Of a DNA stretch of 64,000 nt, positions 10,267 to 22,203 are shown one piece after another. The notes under the pieces are model-generated. The model made no database searches, was not told where the DNA came from, and worked only from the letters and a program-made list of their open reading frames with translations. The stretch spans positions 1 through 64,000 of the forward strand of contig JAJTFC010000009.1 of the NCBI GenBank assembly GCA_021298315.1. Direction: 5' to 3'. The position numbers were made by a program, and so were the translations under genes. The first letter of the stretch is position 1, and each line of letters begins with the position of its first letter. The stretch is from Planctomycetaceae bacterium (lineage in GTDB: Bacteria > Planctomycetota > Planctomycetia > Pirellulales > Pirellulaceae).

Positions 10267-11082
10267 ATGCCGAGTGTATTAGCGCTATTTGCCCATCCGG
10301 ACGATATTGAGTTTGTGGCTGCCGGCACTTTAGCGCTGCTTGGCAAACAAGGGTGGGATATCCACCTGATGAACTTGGCCAACGGTTGTTGTGGTTCGAC
10401 AACCACTTCCCGAGAGGAGACGGCCAGGATTCGATTGGAAGAGGCCAAGCAAGCTGCATCCCATTTGCAGGCAACCCACTACCATCCCATCTTTAATGAT
10501 TTGGAGATCGAATATACGCAAGATGCGATCAAGCATTTGCTTGGGATCATTCGCAAGGCAAAGCCTACGATTCTTTTAACCCATGCCCCCGTGGATTACA
10601 TGGAGGATCACATGCAGACGTGCCGCTTGGCTGTGACGGCTGCCTTTGCCAAGGGTGTGCCCAACTATCCAGAGCCACGCGATCGGCGGTATGTCGAGGC
10701 ATACTATGGTGACATCGCCATCTATCATGCACAGCCGCATGGGAACCGAACGCCTCTGGGGCAGTCGGTTCGACCACACTTGAGCGTTTTCGTCGATGAA
10801 GTGATGGAAACCAAGAGGGCCATGTTGGCCGAGCATCGCTCCCAGCAGCAGTGGCTCAAAGAAAGCCAGGGGATGAACTCTTACATCCAGACAATGCTCG
10901 ATCTTGGAAGCGAAGTGGCCGATTTGTTCCGCTTGTCGTTAGACAAGGATCCACCGGGCAAATTCGCCGAGGGGTGGACAAGGCACTTGCACCTGGGCTT
11001 TAGTGCAGAGCCCTTTGATCCGCTCAAAGATGCCCTAGGTGATTTGGTCGTCGGAATCGAACGCGAACTTACCGTCCGGTAA
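10267..11082 (+). CDS. PIG-L/LmbE family deacetylase
   Basis: MPSVLALFAHPDDIEFVAAGTLALL... AHPDD motif; PILLTHAPVDYMEDH. Confidence 0.9.
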   Translation: MPSVLALFAHPDDIEFVAAGTLALLGKQGWDIHLMNLANGCCGSTTTSREETARIRLEEAKQAASHLQATHYHPIFNDLEIEYTQDAIKHLLGIIRKAKPTILLTHAPVDYMEDHMQTCRLAVTAAFAKGVPNYPEPRDRRYVEAYYGDIAIYHAQPHGNRTPLGQSVRPHLSVFVDEVMETKRAMLAEHRSQQQWLKESQGMNSYIQTMLDLGSEVADLFRLSLDKDPPGKFAEGWTRHLHLGFSAEPFDPLKDALGDLVVGIERELTVR

Positions 11083-11133
11083 GTGGTTTGGTATTTGCGT
11101 TAATGCAAGCGGTTCTTGGTCGTTAGGTGATCT

Positions 11134-12552
11134 TTAGAGATCTTCTGCATCTATTGAAAGCGGTTCCATCACTTTGGTGTTTCGCTCGACGGCGATCACC
11201 ACAGTGCGTTCGTCGACACCGTCTCGGCTTCGGGCCGTTGACGGTAGGACTTGTCGTCGATCTGGGAAAGGTAGTCTTGCTGCAAAGGTTCCATCGGCTT
11301 GCACTTTGACCGGTTCGGTTCCGATTGAGATATGCGCATCGGGATGCGTCGAGCCGAAGATCAGCAGTTCGGCTTCGACATCGAAGTGGAATTGTCGAGG
11401 TTTCCTCAGTCCACCTTCGGCACCGCTGCCGAATTGAGATAGTACATCGAGTTCCATGGTTCGTTTGAGCCGATCTTCGAAGACTTCTGCAAGGGCTCCT
11501 TTGTTGGTTTCATCTCCGTATCCGCCGCTTTGAGCGAAGATCTTTTCGGCGTCTTTGGCGATATCGGCCCAATGGTCGTCGAATGAATCTTTGCTACCTG
11601 GAACCGGTGTCGAGACGGTGTTGCTGCGAACCAGTTCGTAGAATCGACCGGTGCTGGTCATGTATCCCATGATCAGTTGGAATCTTGATGGTGGGTTATC
11701 CACATCGATGTACCAATTGCGAACACCTCCATGGATTTCGATCTGACGGTAGACCGTCTCGGCGCTGTCGGTGGTGCCTACTTCGTCGAATTTCAAGAGT
11801 CTTAGAACCGGTTTGACCGAGTGCCACTGATCGACCAATGCGGCTTTGGCTCGATCGACCGTAGCGCGGGAGATATCCCAGTGGGCATGGAGCCAATACG
11901 GGTCTCGAACCATCAGGATGACACGATCCTGGCCCTTAACAGCCGCTGGTATGGGTTCGTGATGAGTGAGTTTTCTTTTGGGGGCCTCTTGTGCAAGATC
12001 CTTTCGTAGTTCTTTTTCGGCGTGAGCCGAGCGGATCTTTTCGACGATTTTCGGGTCCGTGTTGGTCTTAGGTGGGATCGGTAGCGGGATCTTTTTGGGG
12101 ATGATAATATCGTCGGGCTGAATTCTCACCGTAGTGCGTGCCGGTGCGACGCTCGTCTCGATCGGTTTTGGAGCGGAGGCTTTGATCGTTGGTTTGAGGA
12201 CTACGGGCTTCTTCGGCTCGATTTTTTTCTTACTGGCTTCGACTTTTTTGGTTGCGGGGGTGCTCTTGGGTTTAGCCAAGTTCTTAGGAGCTGGGGCCTT
12301 GGCTACCGCTGGCTTTTTCGGACTGGCCTTGGAGCTTGGGGGTTTCTTGGCCGGAGTCTTCTTGGACGGGGTCTTTGAGGCTACCTTCTTTGCCACGGCT
12401 TTTTTAGGCTCCGTTTTTTTAGGCTCTGCTTTTTTGGGCGAGGTGACGGGCTTTTTTGCTTTTTTTGCAGGGGTAGCGACGGTCTTACCGGTGGTCTTCG
12501 AAGAAGTGGTCTTCGGAGAAGGTTTTGCCGAAGTCTTTGACGCAGTGGGCAC
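11134..12552 (-). CDS. DUF4912-like domain protein with Lys/Ala/Pro-rich N-terminal tail
   Basis: 'DRVILMVRDPYWLHAHWDIS' typical of DUF4912; N-terminal ~120 aa of KKP/AKK/SPKK repeats. Confidence 0.75.
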   Translation of the reverse strand: MPTASKTSAKPSPKTTSSKTTGKTVATPAKKAKKPVTSPKKAEPKKTEPKKAVAKKVASKTPSKKTPAKKPPSSKASPKKPAVAKAPAPKNLAKPKSTPATKKVEASKKKIEPKKPVVLKPTIKASAPKPIETSVAPARTTVRIQPDDIIIPKKIPLPIPPKTNTDPKIVEKIRSAHAEKELRKDLAQEAPKRKLTHHEPIPAAVKGQDRVILMVRDPYWLHAHWDISRATVDRAKAALVDQWHSVKPVLRLLKFDEVGTTDSAETVYRQIEIHGGVRNWYIDVDNPPSRFQLIMGYMTSTGRFYELVRSNTVSTPVPGSKDSFDDHWADIAKDAEKIFAQSGGYGDETNKGALAEVFEDRLKRTMELDVLSQFGSGAEGGLRKPRQFHFDVEAELLIFGSTHPDAHISIGTEPVKVQADGTFAARLPFPDRRQVLPSTARSRDGVDERTVVIAVERNTKVMEPLSIDAEDL

Positions 12553-12761
12553 AGTACAAGCTCCAAGAATCGATAGCGGCTAGGGCGAGGATGGTGACAG
12601 TATGTTTACGAAGAAAGAAATATTCCAGAATTTCCTGTGGTTTTTGCCCCCCTTTCGTGCGAAAAAGTACCTCTTTGAGCCCTTATGGAGAGACTATGGG
12701 GCCTGTTTCCGCTATCCAAACCGCATATTCGATTCAATCCTTATCATCCAACCGATCAAGA

Positions 12762-13082
12762 ATGGCGACTTCCAACGATCAAAACCCAGGCCCGCGGCCA
12801 TCGAACATGCTCGGACAACTCGCTCTGTCCGTGAGTACCTCGCTAGTTCAAATCGCAATTGCTACGCTGGTCGGGTATTGGCTCGATAGCCAAATGGGTT
12901 GGATGTTGTGGACACCCATCGGGGTTTGCTTGGGTATGGCCCTAGGAATGAAAACGCTTTTGTCATTCGTTCGAAAAGCGACTCCTCAAATCGCCAAGCC
13001 CGAGTTTGGCCATTCGAAGGAATCTCTGGATCCGGGGCGAGTTTCGCCAGATCCAAAAGCCGTCAGTAATCGGGAAGATTAG
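12762..13082 (+). CDS. AtpZ/AtpI-like small membrane protein
   Basis: MATSNDQNPGPRPSNMLGQLALSVSTSLVQIAIATLVGYWLDSQMGWMLWTPIGVCLGMALGMKTLL; first gene of ATP synthase operon; start chosen at internal ATG. Confidence 0.75.
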   Translation: MATSNDQNPGPRPSNMLGQLALSVSTSLVQIAIATLVGYWLDSQMGWMLWTPIGVCLGMALGMKTLLSFVRKATPQIAKPEFGHSKESLDPGRVSPDPKAVSNRED

Positions 13083-13523
13083 GTGTTGTGTATCGTGAGC
13101 AAAGTGACTGACGTCAACGAACCGGGGGGGCCCAAAGCCAGGCATCCGGCCCATGCCCTTCGATTGATCGGAAGCACCCTAGCCTTAGGGGGAGTTTTGT
13201 CGGTGCTTGGCTTTTGGTATCCCATTGGCCCGTCGCGATTGGCAACGTACCAGCAAATTGCCATTTGGTACTGCGCTGCAGTTACCCTTGCGACTTTGTT
13301 TTGGACCACAGGTGGCTTAGCCGCCCGTTTTCCGGTCTTTGCGACTTTGATGAATGTATCGTGGCGGATCTTCACGATCGCCGGCTTTGCCCTTGTGGTG
13401 TCTGCGACAAAATGGCCCCAAGGCAATTCTCTTTGCCTGTACTTGGTGGGCTATTATTTCCCCTTTGTTGTATTAGAATCCTGCCTGTCGATTTTCCACC
13501 TCCAAACGGGACGAAAAGCCTAA
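13083..13523 (+). CDS. Small polytopic membrane protein, possible AtpI-like ATP synthase accessory
   Basis: 146 aa, several TM segments, directly between AtpZ-like gene and atpB. Confidence 0.6.
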   Translation: MLCIVSKVTDVNEPGGPKARHPAHALRLIGSTLALGGVLSVLGFWYPIGPSRLATYQQIAIWYCAAVTLATLFWTTGGLAARFPVFATLMNVSWRIFTIAGFALVVSATKWPQGNSLCLYLVGYYFPFVVLESCLSIFHLQTGRKA

Positions 13524-13529
13524 TATCCC

Positions 13530-14858
13530 ATGTCGAATCTTCTGCTTCACATCAAAGACGCTTATTACTTTGAAGTGCCGAAGGTACTTTGGAAGAGCAA
13601 TCGCCAGTCGGCTGGGGATTTCCCGGATTGGATCGTCAGGAACGACCACGATTTCCAGGGTGTCGAGGCGACATCGGTCATCAATTCTCTACGGGAGATC
13701 GGCGTTGATGTATCCGATGGACTGAAGTCGCAGTGGGAAGCTTGGCAGCAAAAACCCAATAACTTTGGTCGACCGCTGGATGTTTTCCTTGAGATGGAAG
13801 CAGACGCGATAGCCAACAGGGCGGCCAAGTGGGCCAAGAAAAACGCTCCTGGGTCTAACAATCCGCTCAAAGCTTACCTGGCCTCTCAGCAAGCTGACGA
13901 GCCCTTGGGCTGGTTTGCCGAATTGCGTCAGGATTCAAAGTTCCGCGATTCGTGGGAGTCGATCAAGAAAGAACACAATTCAGCTCAGTACGTCAGTCAG
14001 TACGTCAGTGGTGAGGGATCCAAGTGGAGCTCTTCCAAGATTCAAGAATACAACGATGCTCTCTCGGGCAAGATTCTCATTCCTCAGCCATTCGGTGGGA
14101 AGCTTCGCAACGCCTACGAGCCCGAGTCGGGGTTCTGTTTGTCGAAGTATATGGTCATCGAGCTTGCTGTTGCGATGCTTTTGATCGGGATTTTCGCTTG
14201 GTTAGGTAAGAGGATCCAAGGTGGTGCGGTTCCCAAGGGGAGAGCTTGGAATTTCCTTGAGGGTTTGATTGAGTATGTTCGCAAGCAGGTCTTCGAGCCG
14301 GCTATGGGGCTTGAAGATTCTCGAAGGTTCATGCCTCTTTTGGCAACTCTGTTTGTTTTTATCTTTGGTTTGAATCTGGCGGGTATGGTTCCATTTCTGG
14401 GATCCCCGACTGCTTCTTTGGCCTGCACAGCAGCATTGGCGTTGGTTGTCTTTGCCGTGGGTTTGATCTTCGGCGTACGGGCTATGGGTCCAATGGGTTA
14501 CCTAAAGAACTTGGTTCCCGAGATGGGGCTTCCTCCTGTCTTGGCGATATGTATTGTTCCAATCCTTTGGGTTATTGAGTTTGTTTCGTTGTTCATGAAG
14601 CATGGTATTTTGGCATTGCGTTTATTGGCTAATGTTGTGGCCGGTCACGCGGTGTTGCTTGGTTTGATGGGGTTGGCGGTGGGTGCATCGGCTCTTTACA
14701 TGGGTTCGAACCTGGCTGTTTGGACTCCGTTGGGGTTGGTCACCGCACTTAGTATGATTGCGATGAGTTTGCTTGAGTTGTTCATCGCTTTCTTGCAAGC
14801 TGCGATGTTCACCTTCCTTGCAGGTTTGTTTATCTCGTCTTCCATTCACCATCACTAG
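13530..14858 (+). CDS. atpB: F1Fo ATP synthase subunit a, with ~150 aa N-terminal insertion
   Basis: Core 'KYMVIELAVAMLLIGIFAWLGKRI ... LRLLANVVAGHAVLLGLMGLA ... LLELFIAFLQAAMFTFLAGLFISSSIHHH'; 442 aa total. Confidence 0.95.
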   Translation: MSNLLLHIKDAYYFEVPKVLWKSNRQSAGDFPDWIVRNDHDFQGVEATSVINSLREIGVDVSDGLKSQWEAWQQKPNNFGRPLDVFLEMEADAIANRAAKWAKKNAPGSNNPLKAYLASQQADEPLGWFAELRQDSKFRDSWESIKKEHNSAQYVSQYVSGEGSKWSSSKIQEYNDALSGKILIPQPFGGKLRNAYEPESGFCLSKYMVIELAVAMLLIGIFAWLGKRIQGGAVPKGRAWNFLEGLIEYVRKQVFEPAMGLEDSRRFMPLLATLFVFIFGLNLAGMVPFLGSPTASLACTAALALVVFAVGLIFGVRAMGPMGYLKNLVPEMGLPPVLAICIVPILWVIEFVSLFMKHGILALRLLANVVAGHAVLLGLMGLAVGASALYMGSNLAVWTPLGLVTALSMIAMSLLELFIAFLQAAMFTFLAGLFISSSIHHH

Positions 14859-14871
14859 TTTGTTTTGTTAG

Positions 14872-15213
<342 letters not shown>

Positions 15214-15284
15214 TGTATCGCCCTCCAGGCTTCGCTCTGGAGTCGATGATCGAGTTTCGTTTTCGGTTGGTTTTTTGAGGTACC

Positions 15285-15923
15285 ATGATGTTCCTTCGGA
15301 TGCGTTCAAAACTGCACGTTTGGCTCTTGTCGCTTTGCTTTTGCTTGGTCGTAGGTGTTGGTGCCTTGCAAGCAAGCGAGGGTGAGCACCATGATCCGAC
15401 GCACGCAAACGCATCGGCTCAGATGTCTAATCCGTTGGAGCTCCGAACCGACTTTGGGATTTTCTCATTGCTGGTGTTCTTGGGGTTGCTCGCGGTGCTC
15501 TATGCGGTTGCCTGGAAGCCTCTGATGAAGGGGCTCGATCTTCGAGAGAAGCTCATCTCCGGTCAGGTCGAAGAGGCGAAAGTTGCTTCGGAGTTGGCGG
15601 CGACAAAGCTCAAGGAGTATGAGGCAAAGCTTGCCGACGCGGCCATACAGGCTCAAGCCATGGTTGTTCAGGCCAAGCGGGATGCTGAGTCGGTTGCTGA
15701 GAGGATCAAGTCCGACGCGGAGGCCAATGCTCAGAGGATGCTCGATCGAGCTCATTCGGAAATCGAATCGGCCAAGCAAGCAGCCATGAGCGAGTTGTCA
15801 CAAAAGAGTACTGATATTGCCTTTAGTCTTGCACGAAAAGTCATCGGTCGCGAGCTGAAGTCTTCTGATCACGAGCAACTCGTGCGAGAAGCGCTCTCCC
15901 GGCTACCTTCGAGCACCAACTAA
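15285..15923 (+). CDS. atpF: F1Fo ATP synthase subunit b
   Basis: TM followed by long Ala/Glu/Lys-rich coiled coil; signal-like N-terminus; operon position. Confidence 0.93.
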   Translation: MMFLRMRSKLHVWLLSLCFCLVVGVGALQASEGEHHDPTHANASAQMSNPLELRTDFGIFSLLVFLGLLAVLYAVAWKPLMKGLDLREKLISGQVEEAKVASELAATKLKEYEAKLADAAIQAQAMVVQAKRDAESVAERIKSDAEANAQRMLDRAHSEIESAKQAAMSELSQKSTDIAFSLARKVIGRELKSSDHEQLVREALSRLPSSTN

Positions 15924-15979
15924 GTAAGTAGTGTCAAAAGCCAATTGCCAAGTTTTCAGCCAACTGAAGAATAATCAAC

Positions 15980-16606
15980 ATGTCTGAGCAGGTTTCTAAA
16001 ATACCTACAGTCTTCGATAGCGATGAGCAGCAGATCGGCGAGATCTATGCCACCGCTTTGCTGGGGGCTGTCGCGAAGGACAAGATTGATCAGGTCGTCG
16101 AGGAGTTCGAATCGTTTGTTGTTGGTGTTCTGGATAAGTATCCAGCCCTCGATGCTGCGATCGCAAATCCAAAGCTCTCGGTCGAAAGCAAAAATGAAAT
16201 GCTCGACCGAATCTTCAAGGGCAAGATGGACAACACGCTGCTGACGTTTCTGAAGGTCTTGGGGCGAAGGCAGCGACTCGGTTCGCTCCGTTCTATCCAA
16301 AAGGCGGCTTCACAACTCGCTGACGATATGGCTGGTAGGGTTCGAGCAGTCGTCACTGTTTCGGATCGATTGTCCGCAGATGCGGAGCGATCACTGACGG
16401 AGAAGCTTGGTGCGATTTTGAAAAAAGAGGTTCGTATAGCTGTAAGTGTCGATCCGAACATCCTCGGAGGGTTGGTTGTTCGTATTGGAGATACAGTGTT
16501 CGACGCCAGCCTCGACGGCCAGTTAAGATCGTTGCACAAGTCTGTAAGTCAGCGGGCAGAACACGCAGTGCGTTCAATCCCAAGTTCCACAGGTGCGACG
16601 ACCTAA
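15980..16606 (+). CDS. atpH: F1Fo ATP synthase subunit delta
   Basis: IYATALLGAVAKDK...; 'VDPNILGGLVVRIGDTVFDASLDGQLRSL' C-terminal signature. Confidence 0.95.
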   Translation: MSEQVSKIPTVFDSDEQQIGEIYATALLGAVAKDKIDQVVEEFESFVVGVLDKYPALDAAIANPKLSVESKNEMLDRIFKGKMDNTLLTFLKVLGRRQRLGSLRSIQKAASQLADDMAGRVRAVVTVSDRLSADAERSLTEKLGAILKKEVRIAVSVDPNILGGLVVRIGDTVFDASLDGQLRSLHKSVSQRAEHAVRSIPSSTGATT

Positions 16607-16730
16607 ATTTGTAGGGGTACTGGTTGGTCCTGTTTTGTTTGAAATTAAGTCGGATTCATCGTTTTGATTCAAGGGTACATTCCGGGGTTCGTCCAAAGTT
16701 CGAGCGTTCCGGGTTTTTGAGGTTGAAGAA

Positions 16731-18239
16731 ATGAAGTTTAATTCGGATGAGATTGCCAGCGTCATTCAGAAGGAAATCGAGCAATTCGGTAGCCAGATCG
16801 ATGTGCGCGAAGTCGGTACGGTGCTCGAGGTCGGTGACGGGATCGCTCGCGTGTACGGACTCTCGGGAGTCATGTCCGGCGAAATGGTCGAGTTCCCCAG
16901 CGGAGTGATCGGACTGGCTTTTAACCTCGAAGAAAAGTCGGTCGGTGTGATCATCCTCGGGGATTACCTGAGCATCAAGGAAGGGGACGAAGTCCGAGCT
17001 CTCGGAACCCTCTTGAGCGTTCCTGCAGGGGATGCTGTGATCGGGCGTGTATTGGATCCACTGGGAAATCCCATCGATGGCAAAGGCCCGGTTAACACGA
17101 ATGTCCGCAGACCTGTTGAAATCATCGCCACGGGGGTTGCCGAGCGTCATCCGGTCAACGAACCGATGCAGACCGGGATCAAAGCCATCGATGCGATGAC
17201 CCCCATTGGGCGAGGGCAACGGGAACTGATCATCGGTGACCGCAAGACCGGTAAGACAGCCATTGCGATCGATGCGATCATCAACCAGAAAGGAAAAGGC
17301 GTTAAGTGCTTCTATGTCGCGATCGGACAGAAAGAGTCCTCGGTGGCCCTGCTGATCGATGCCTTGGAAAAAGCCGGAGCCATGGACTATACGACCGTTA
17401 TCGTCTCGGGTGCTAGCTCCCCTGCTCCGCTCCAATACGTGGCACCCTATGCGGGAACCGCCATGGCCGAGCATTTCATGTTCAACGGCCAGCATGCCCT
17501 GATCGTCTATGATGACTTGAGCAAACAAGCTGTCGCTTATCGTCAGTTGAGCTTGCTCATGCGTCGTCCACCTGGACGTGAAGCGTTTCCTGGGGACGTC
17601 TTCTATTGCCATAGCCGTCTCCTGGAACGTTCCGCGAAGCTTTCGAAGGAACTCGGGAGCGGGTCGATTACGAGCCTTCCAATCATCGAAACGCTCGAAG
17701 GTGAAGTTTCTGCTTACATTCCAACGAATGTGATTTCGATTACCGACGGTCAAATTTATCTGCAACCTGACTTGTTCTTTGCCGGTATTCGACCTGCGAT
17801 GAACGTCGGTATTTCGGTTTCTCGCGTCGGTGGTAACGCACAGATCAAAGCGATGAAGAAAGTTGCCGGTGGTCTGCGTTTGGACTTGGCTGCTTTCCGC
17901 GAGCTTGAAGCTTTCGCTCAGCTTGGTACTGAACTTGATCCTGCGACTCAAGCCAAACTCGATCGTGGTTACCGAATGGTTGAGTTGCTCAAGCAACCTC
18001 AGTTCCAGCCTATGGACGTAGCCGAGCAGATCGTCAGTATTTACGCCGGTACGCGGGGACATTTGGACGATATCCCGGTTGCCAAGGTTCGTGAATTCGA
18101 AACCGGCCTGCTGGATTTCTTGCGAGATCGCAAGGGCGATGTATTGCAAAAGATCAAAGATGTCGGCGATCTGACCCCGGAGATCGAGGAGTTGATCAAG
18201 TCGACCATTGCTGCCTTCAAGGCGACCTTCCGAGCGTAA
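16731..18239 (+). CDS. atpA: F1Fo ATP synthase subunit alpha
   Basis: [18 protein letters not shown] Walker [19 protein letters not shown]. Confidence 0.98.
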   Translation: MKFNSDEIASVIQKEIEQFGSQIDVREVGTVLEVGDGIARVYGLSGVMSGEMVEFPSGVIGLAFNLEEKSVGVIILGDYLSIKEGDEVRALGTLLSVPAGDAVIGRVLDPLGNPIDGKGPVNTNVRRPVEIIATGVAERHPVNEPMQTGIKAIDAMTPIGRGQRELIIGDRKTGKTAIAIDAIINQKGKGVKCFYVAIGQKESSVALLIDALEKAGAMDYTTVIVSGASSPAPLQYVAPYAGTAMAEHFMFNGQHALIVYDDLSKQAVAYRQLSLLMRRPPGREAFPGDVFYCHSRLLERSAKLSKELGSGSITSLPIIETLEGEVSAYIPTNVISITDGQIYLQPDLFFAGIRPAMNVGISVSRVGGNAQIKAMKKVAGGLRLDLAAFRELEAFAQLGTELDPATQAKLDRGYRMVELLKQPQFQPMDVAEQIVSIYAGTRGHLDDIPVAKVREFETGLLDFLRDRKGDVLQKIKDVGDLTPEIEELIKSTIAAFKATFRA

Positions 18240-18277
18240 GGAAAGCGAGCTAGGGTCAGCCCTAGGGAATAAAAACT

Positions 18278-19174
18278 ATGGCAAATATTCGCCAACTCGA
18301 TAAGCGCAGAAAAAGCGTTCGCAACATCCGCAAGATCACCCGCACCATGGAACTCATTGCAACCGCAAGGTTCAAGAAGGCCATGGATCGGGCTTCGGCT
18401 GCCACCGATTACACCAAGCGAATTACGCAGATTGTGCAAGACTTGGCAAATAGCGGAACGAGCGTTAGCCATCCGCTACTCCAAGCTCACGATGTGATCA
18501 AAGCAGTCGACATCTTGGTGCTCACTGCCAATCGAGGTCTGTGTGGAGGCTATAACGGATCGATCGTTCGCGTCGCCTCGCAACGTCGAAACGAGATTCT
18601 GGAACAAGCCAACGCAGGTCAAACATCCGTTAGCGGCAAACGGGGTATTACGGCTTTTCGGTTCGCCGGGGTGCCTATCGAGAAGAGCTACACTCAATTC
18701 GATGACCAGCCGAGTTTCGAGGAAGTTGCGAAAATTGCAGACGAACTCATCTACAGGTATGTCTCCGGACAAGTCGACCGAGTCGACGTGGCTTATACCA
18801 AGTTCGTGAGCAGTTCCAAGCAACTGCCAGTTGTTGAGACCCTGCTTCCCTTTTCAGGATTCGAAGTCGGTAGCAAGCAAACGCCCGTGGGTGGGTCCGA
18901 GCCAGGGACGATTCGCGACGATTATGAATTCCTTCCGAATGCATCGGCTATTTTGCAGGAAGTGGTTCCGGCAAGTTTTAGAGCTCGGCTCTTTAAGTGC
19001 TTTCTCGATGCGGCCGTTAGCGAACAAATCGCTCGAATGGTTGCGATGAAAAGCGCTACGGAAAACGCAGGGGACATCATCAAGTCCTTGTCGAGAACGT
19101 ACAACCGCGCTCGGCAAAGCAAGATTACCCAAGAAATCATGGAAATCATCGGTGGTGTTGAAGCCCTCGGCTAA
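18278..19174 (+). CDS. atpG: F1Fo ATP synthase subunit gamma
   Basis: RRKSVRNIRKITRTMELIATARFKKA; TANRGLCGGYN; MKSATENAGDIIKSLSRTYNRARQSKITQEIMEIIGG. Confidence 0.97.
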   Translation: MANIRQLDKRRKSVRNIRKITRTMELIATARFKKAMDRASAATDYTKRITQIVQDLANSGTSVSHPLLQAHDVIKAVDILVLTANRGLCGGYNGSIVRVASQRRNEILEQANAGQTSVSGKRGITAFRFAGVPIEKSYTQFDDQPSFEEVAKIADELIYRYVSGQVDRVDVAYTKFVSSSKQLPVVETLLPFSGFEVGSKQTPVGGSEPGTIRDDYEFLPNASAILQEVVPASFRARLFKCFLDAAVSEQIARMVAMKSATENAGDIIKSLSRTYNRARQSKITQEIMEIIGGVEALG

Positions 19175-19237
19175 GCTCCTGGTGAATTTTCGCAAAACAT
19201 CAATTATTCAATTAGACATTCGAACATAGGCAATTAA

Positions 19238-20704
<1,467 letters not shown>

Positions 20705-20706
20705 CC

Positions 20707-21105
20707 ATGAGTACCGATACGGCAGTTCACTGCATCGTCGTGACCCCCGAAAAAACCGAATTGGACGTTCAGTGCGATTCGGTCAAACTTCCGATGTATG
20801 ACGGTGAGTTGGGAGTTTTGCCTGGTCGCGCCCCGATGGTCGGCAGGCTAGGTTATGGCCTGATGACATTGAACACAGGCGCCAGCCAAGAACGTTGGTT
20901 CATCGATGGCGGTTTTGTTCAAGTCACTCGCGACGGTGTCTATGTGCTGACCAATAGGTTGATCAAGCCTGAGCAGATCGATCGACAAGAAGCTCAGGAG
21001 GATCTCAGGAAGGCCACCGAGATGGTTGCAAACACACCCGAGACCAGGGCGGTCAGAGAACGAGCGATCACACAAGCTCGTGGCAAACTTAGGGTCAGTA
21101 GTTAA
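20707..21105 (+). CDS. atpC: F1Fo ATP synthase subunit epsilon
   Basis: CIVVTPEKTELDVQCDSVKLPMYDGELGVLPGRAPMVGRLGYG; last in operon. Confidence 0.95.
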   Translation: MSTDTAVHCIVVTPEKTELDVQCDSVKLPMYDGELGVLPGRAPMVGRLGYGLMTLNTGASQERWFIDGGFVQVTRDGVYVLTNRLIKPEQIDRQEAQEDLRKATEMVANTPETRAVRERAITQARGKLRVSS

Positions 21106-21123
21106 CTTTAAAAGGCATCAGCC

Positions 21124-22017
21124 ATGGGTACTCGCAAGGGAAGCGATTTTGCCGGCGTAGGGGTTGCGATCGTCACGCCTTTCAAAGGGGGCAAACTAGA
21201 CGTTCCGCGACTGCAGGAGCAAATCGACTTTCAAATCAAATCCGGGGTGACTTTTTTGGTTCCCGTTGGAACCACAGGCGAGTCCCCTACCCTATCGCAC
21301 GATGAACACGAGCGAGTCATCAGCGAAGTCGTGCAAGCTGCCCGAGGACGATGCAAAGTCATGGCAGGCACCGGCAGCAATTGCACTGCCGAGGCGCTGC
21401 GACTGACTCGATGGGCGGCCAAAGAAGGTGCGGATGCCTCGTTGCAAGTCGCCCCCTATTACAACAAACCCACCCAGCGTGGGTTCTATGAACATTTCAA
21501 AGCCATCGCGCTGGATGTGGGGATTCCACACTGCGTCTATAACATTCCTGGCAGGTCGGCCAAGAACATCGAGCCCGAAACGATCGCCAAGCTTGCGGAT
21601 CTTCCGAACATTACCATGGTCAAGGAAGCCACTGGATCGTTGGACCAGTGCTCTCAAATTCTCAACACCACCAACCTGACGGTCCTCAGCGGAGACGACT
21701 CTCTGACTCTACCGATGATGAGTATTGGGGCCGAGGGTGTTATCTCTGTGGCGGGAAACATTGTTCCCCATGATCTTTTGGCGATGGTCAAGGCGGCACT
21801 GGCGGGGGATTTCTCCAAGGCTGCGACCTTGCATCACAAACTCTTCCCGCTTTGCCGTGACATGCTTTCGCTTGCCACGAATCCAATCCCGGTCAAAGGT
21901 GCCATGAAATTGCTGGGCCGGGATACCGGTGAGCTCCGTTTGCCCATGACCGAACTTGAGCCCAAAGAGTTCGAGCAATTGAGATTGACCCTCTCTCGTT
22001 ACGGGTTGATCGGCTGA
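21124..22017 (+). CDS. dapA: 4-hydroxy-tetrahydrodipicolinate synthase
   Basis: [41 protein letters not shown]; catalytic MVKEATG Lys. Confidence 0.93.
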   Translation: MGTRKGSDFAGVGVAIVTPFKGGKLDVPRLQEQIDFQIKSGVTFLVPVGTTGESPTLSHDEHERVISEVVQAARGRCKVMAGTGSNCTAEALRLTRWAAKEGADASLQVAPYYNKPTQRGFYEHFKAIALDVGIPHCVYNIPGRSAKNIEPETIAKLADLPNITMVKEATGSLDQCSQILNTTNLTVLSGDDSLTLPMMSIGAEGVISVAGNIVPHDLLAMVKAALAGDFSKAATLHHKLFPLCRDMLSLATNPIPVKGAMKLLGRDTGELRLPMTELEPKEFEQLRLTLSRYGLIG

Positions 22018-22087
22018 TGGGAATTGCCCTGCGGAATGAAGTTGACGTTCCTAAGCAATTGAATGATTGCGCCTGCTAAACTCCTTT

Positions 22088-22180
22088 CGAGCACGAGCAC
22101 CGTTTCACTGAGCACGAGCACGGTGCAGCCAGGCCCAAAACAAATCGTCTTGAGCCACTAAAATACACGAAGAACCTTTT
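22088..22180. repeat. Rearranged/truncated third copy of the hexamer element (GAGCAC variant)
   Basis: CGAGCACGAGCACCGTTTCACTGAGCACGAGCAC matches the arm of copy 1 (CGAGTACGAGTACCGTTTCACTGAGTAC...) with T>C in the hexamers; followed by CCACTAAAATACACGAAG, like the other flank of copy 1 (CCACTAAAATACCTGAAG on its minus strand). Confidence 0.7.
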
Positions 22181-22203
22181 CTTCAAGAACAGTATCGTTG
22201 TCA

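Noticed and set aside
16656-18149. 497-aa ORF antisense to atpA
   Set aside because: It mirrors the well-supported atpA frame and has no recognisable domain; long antisense frames are a codon-usage by-product here (also opposite ileS, atpD and others).
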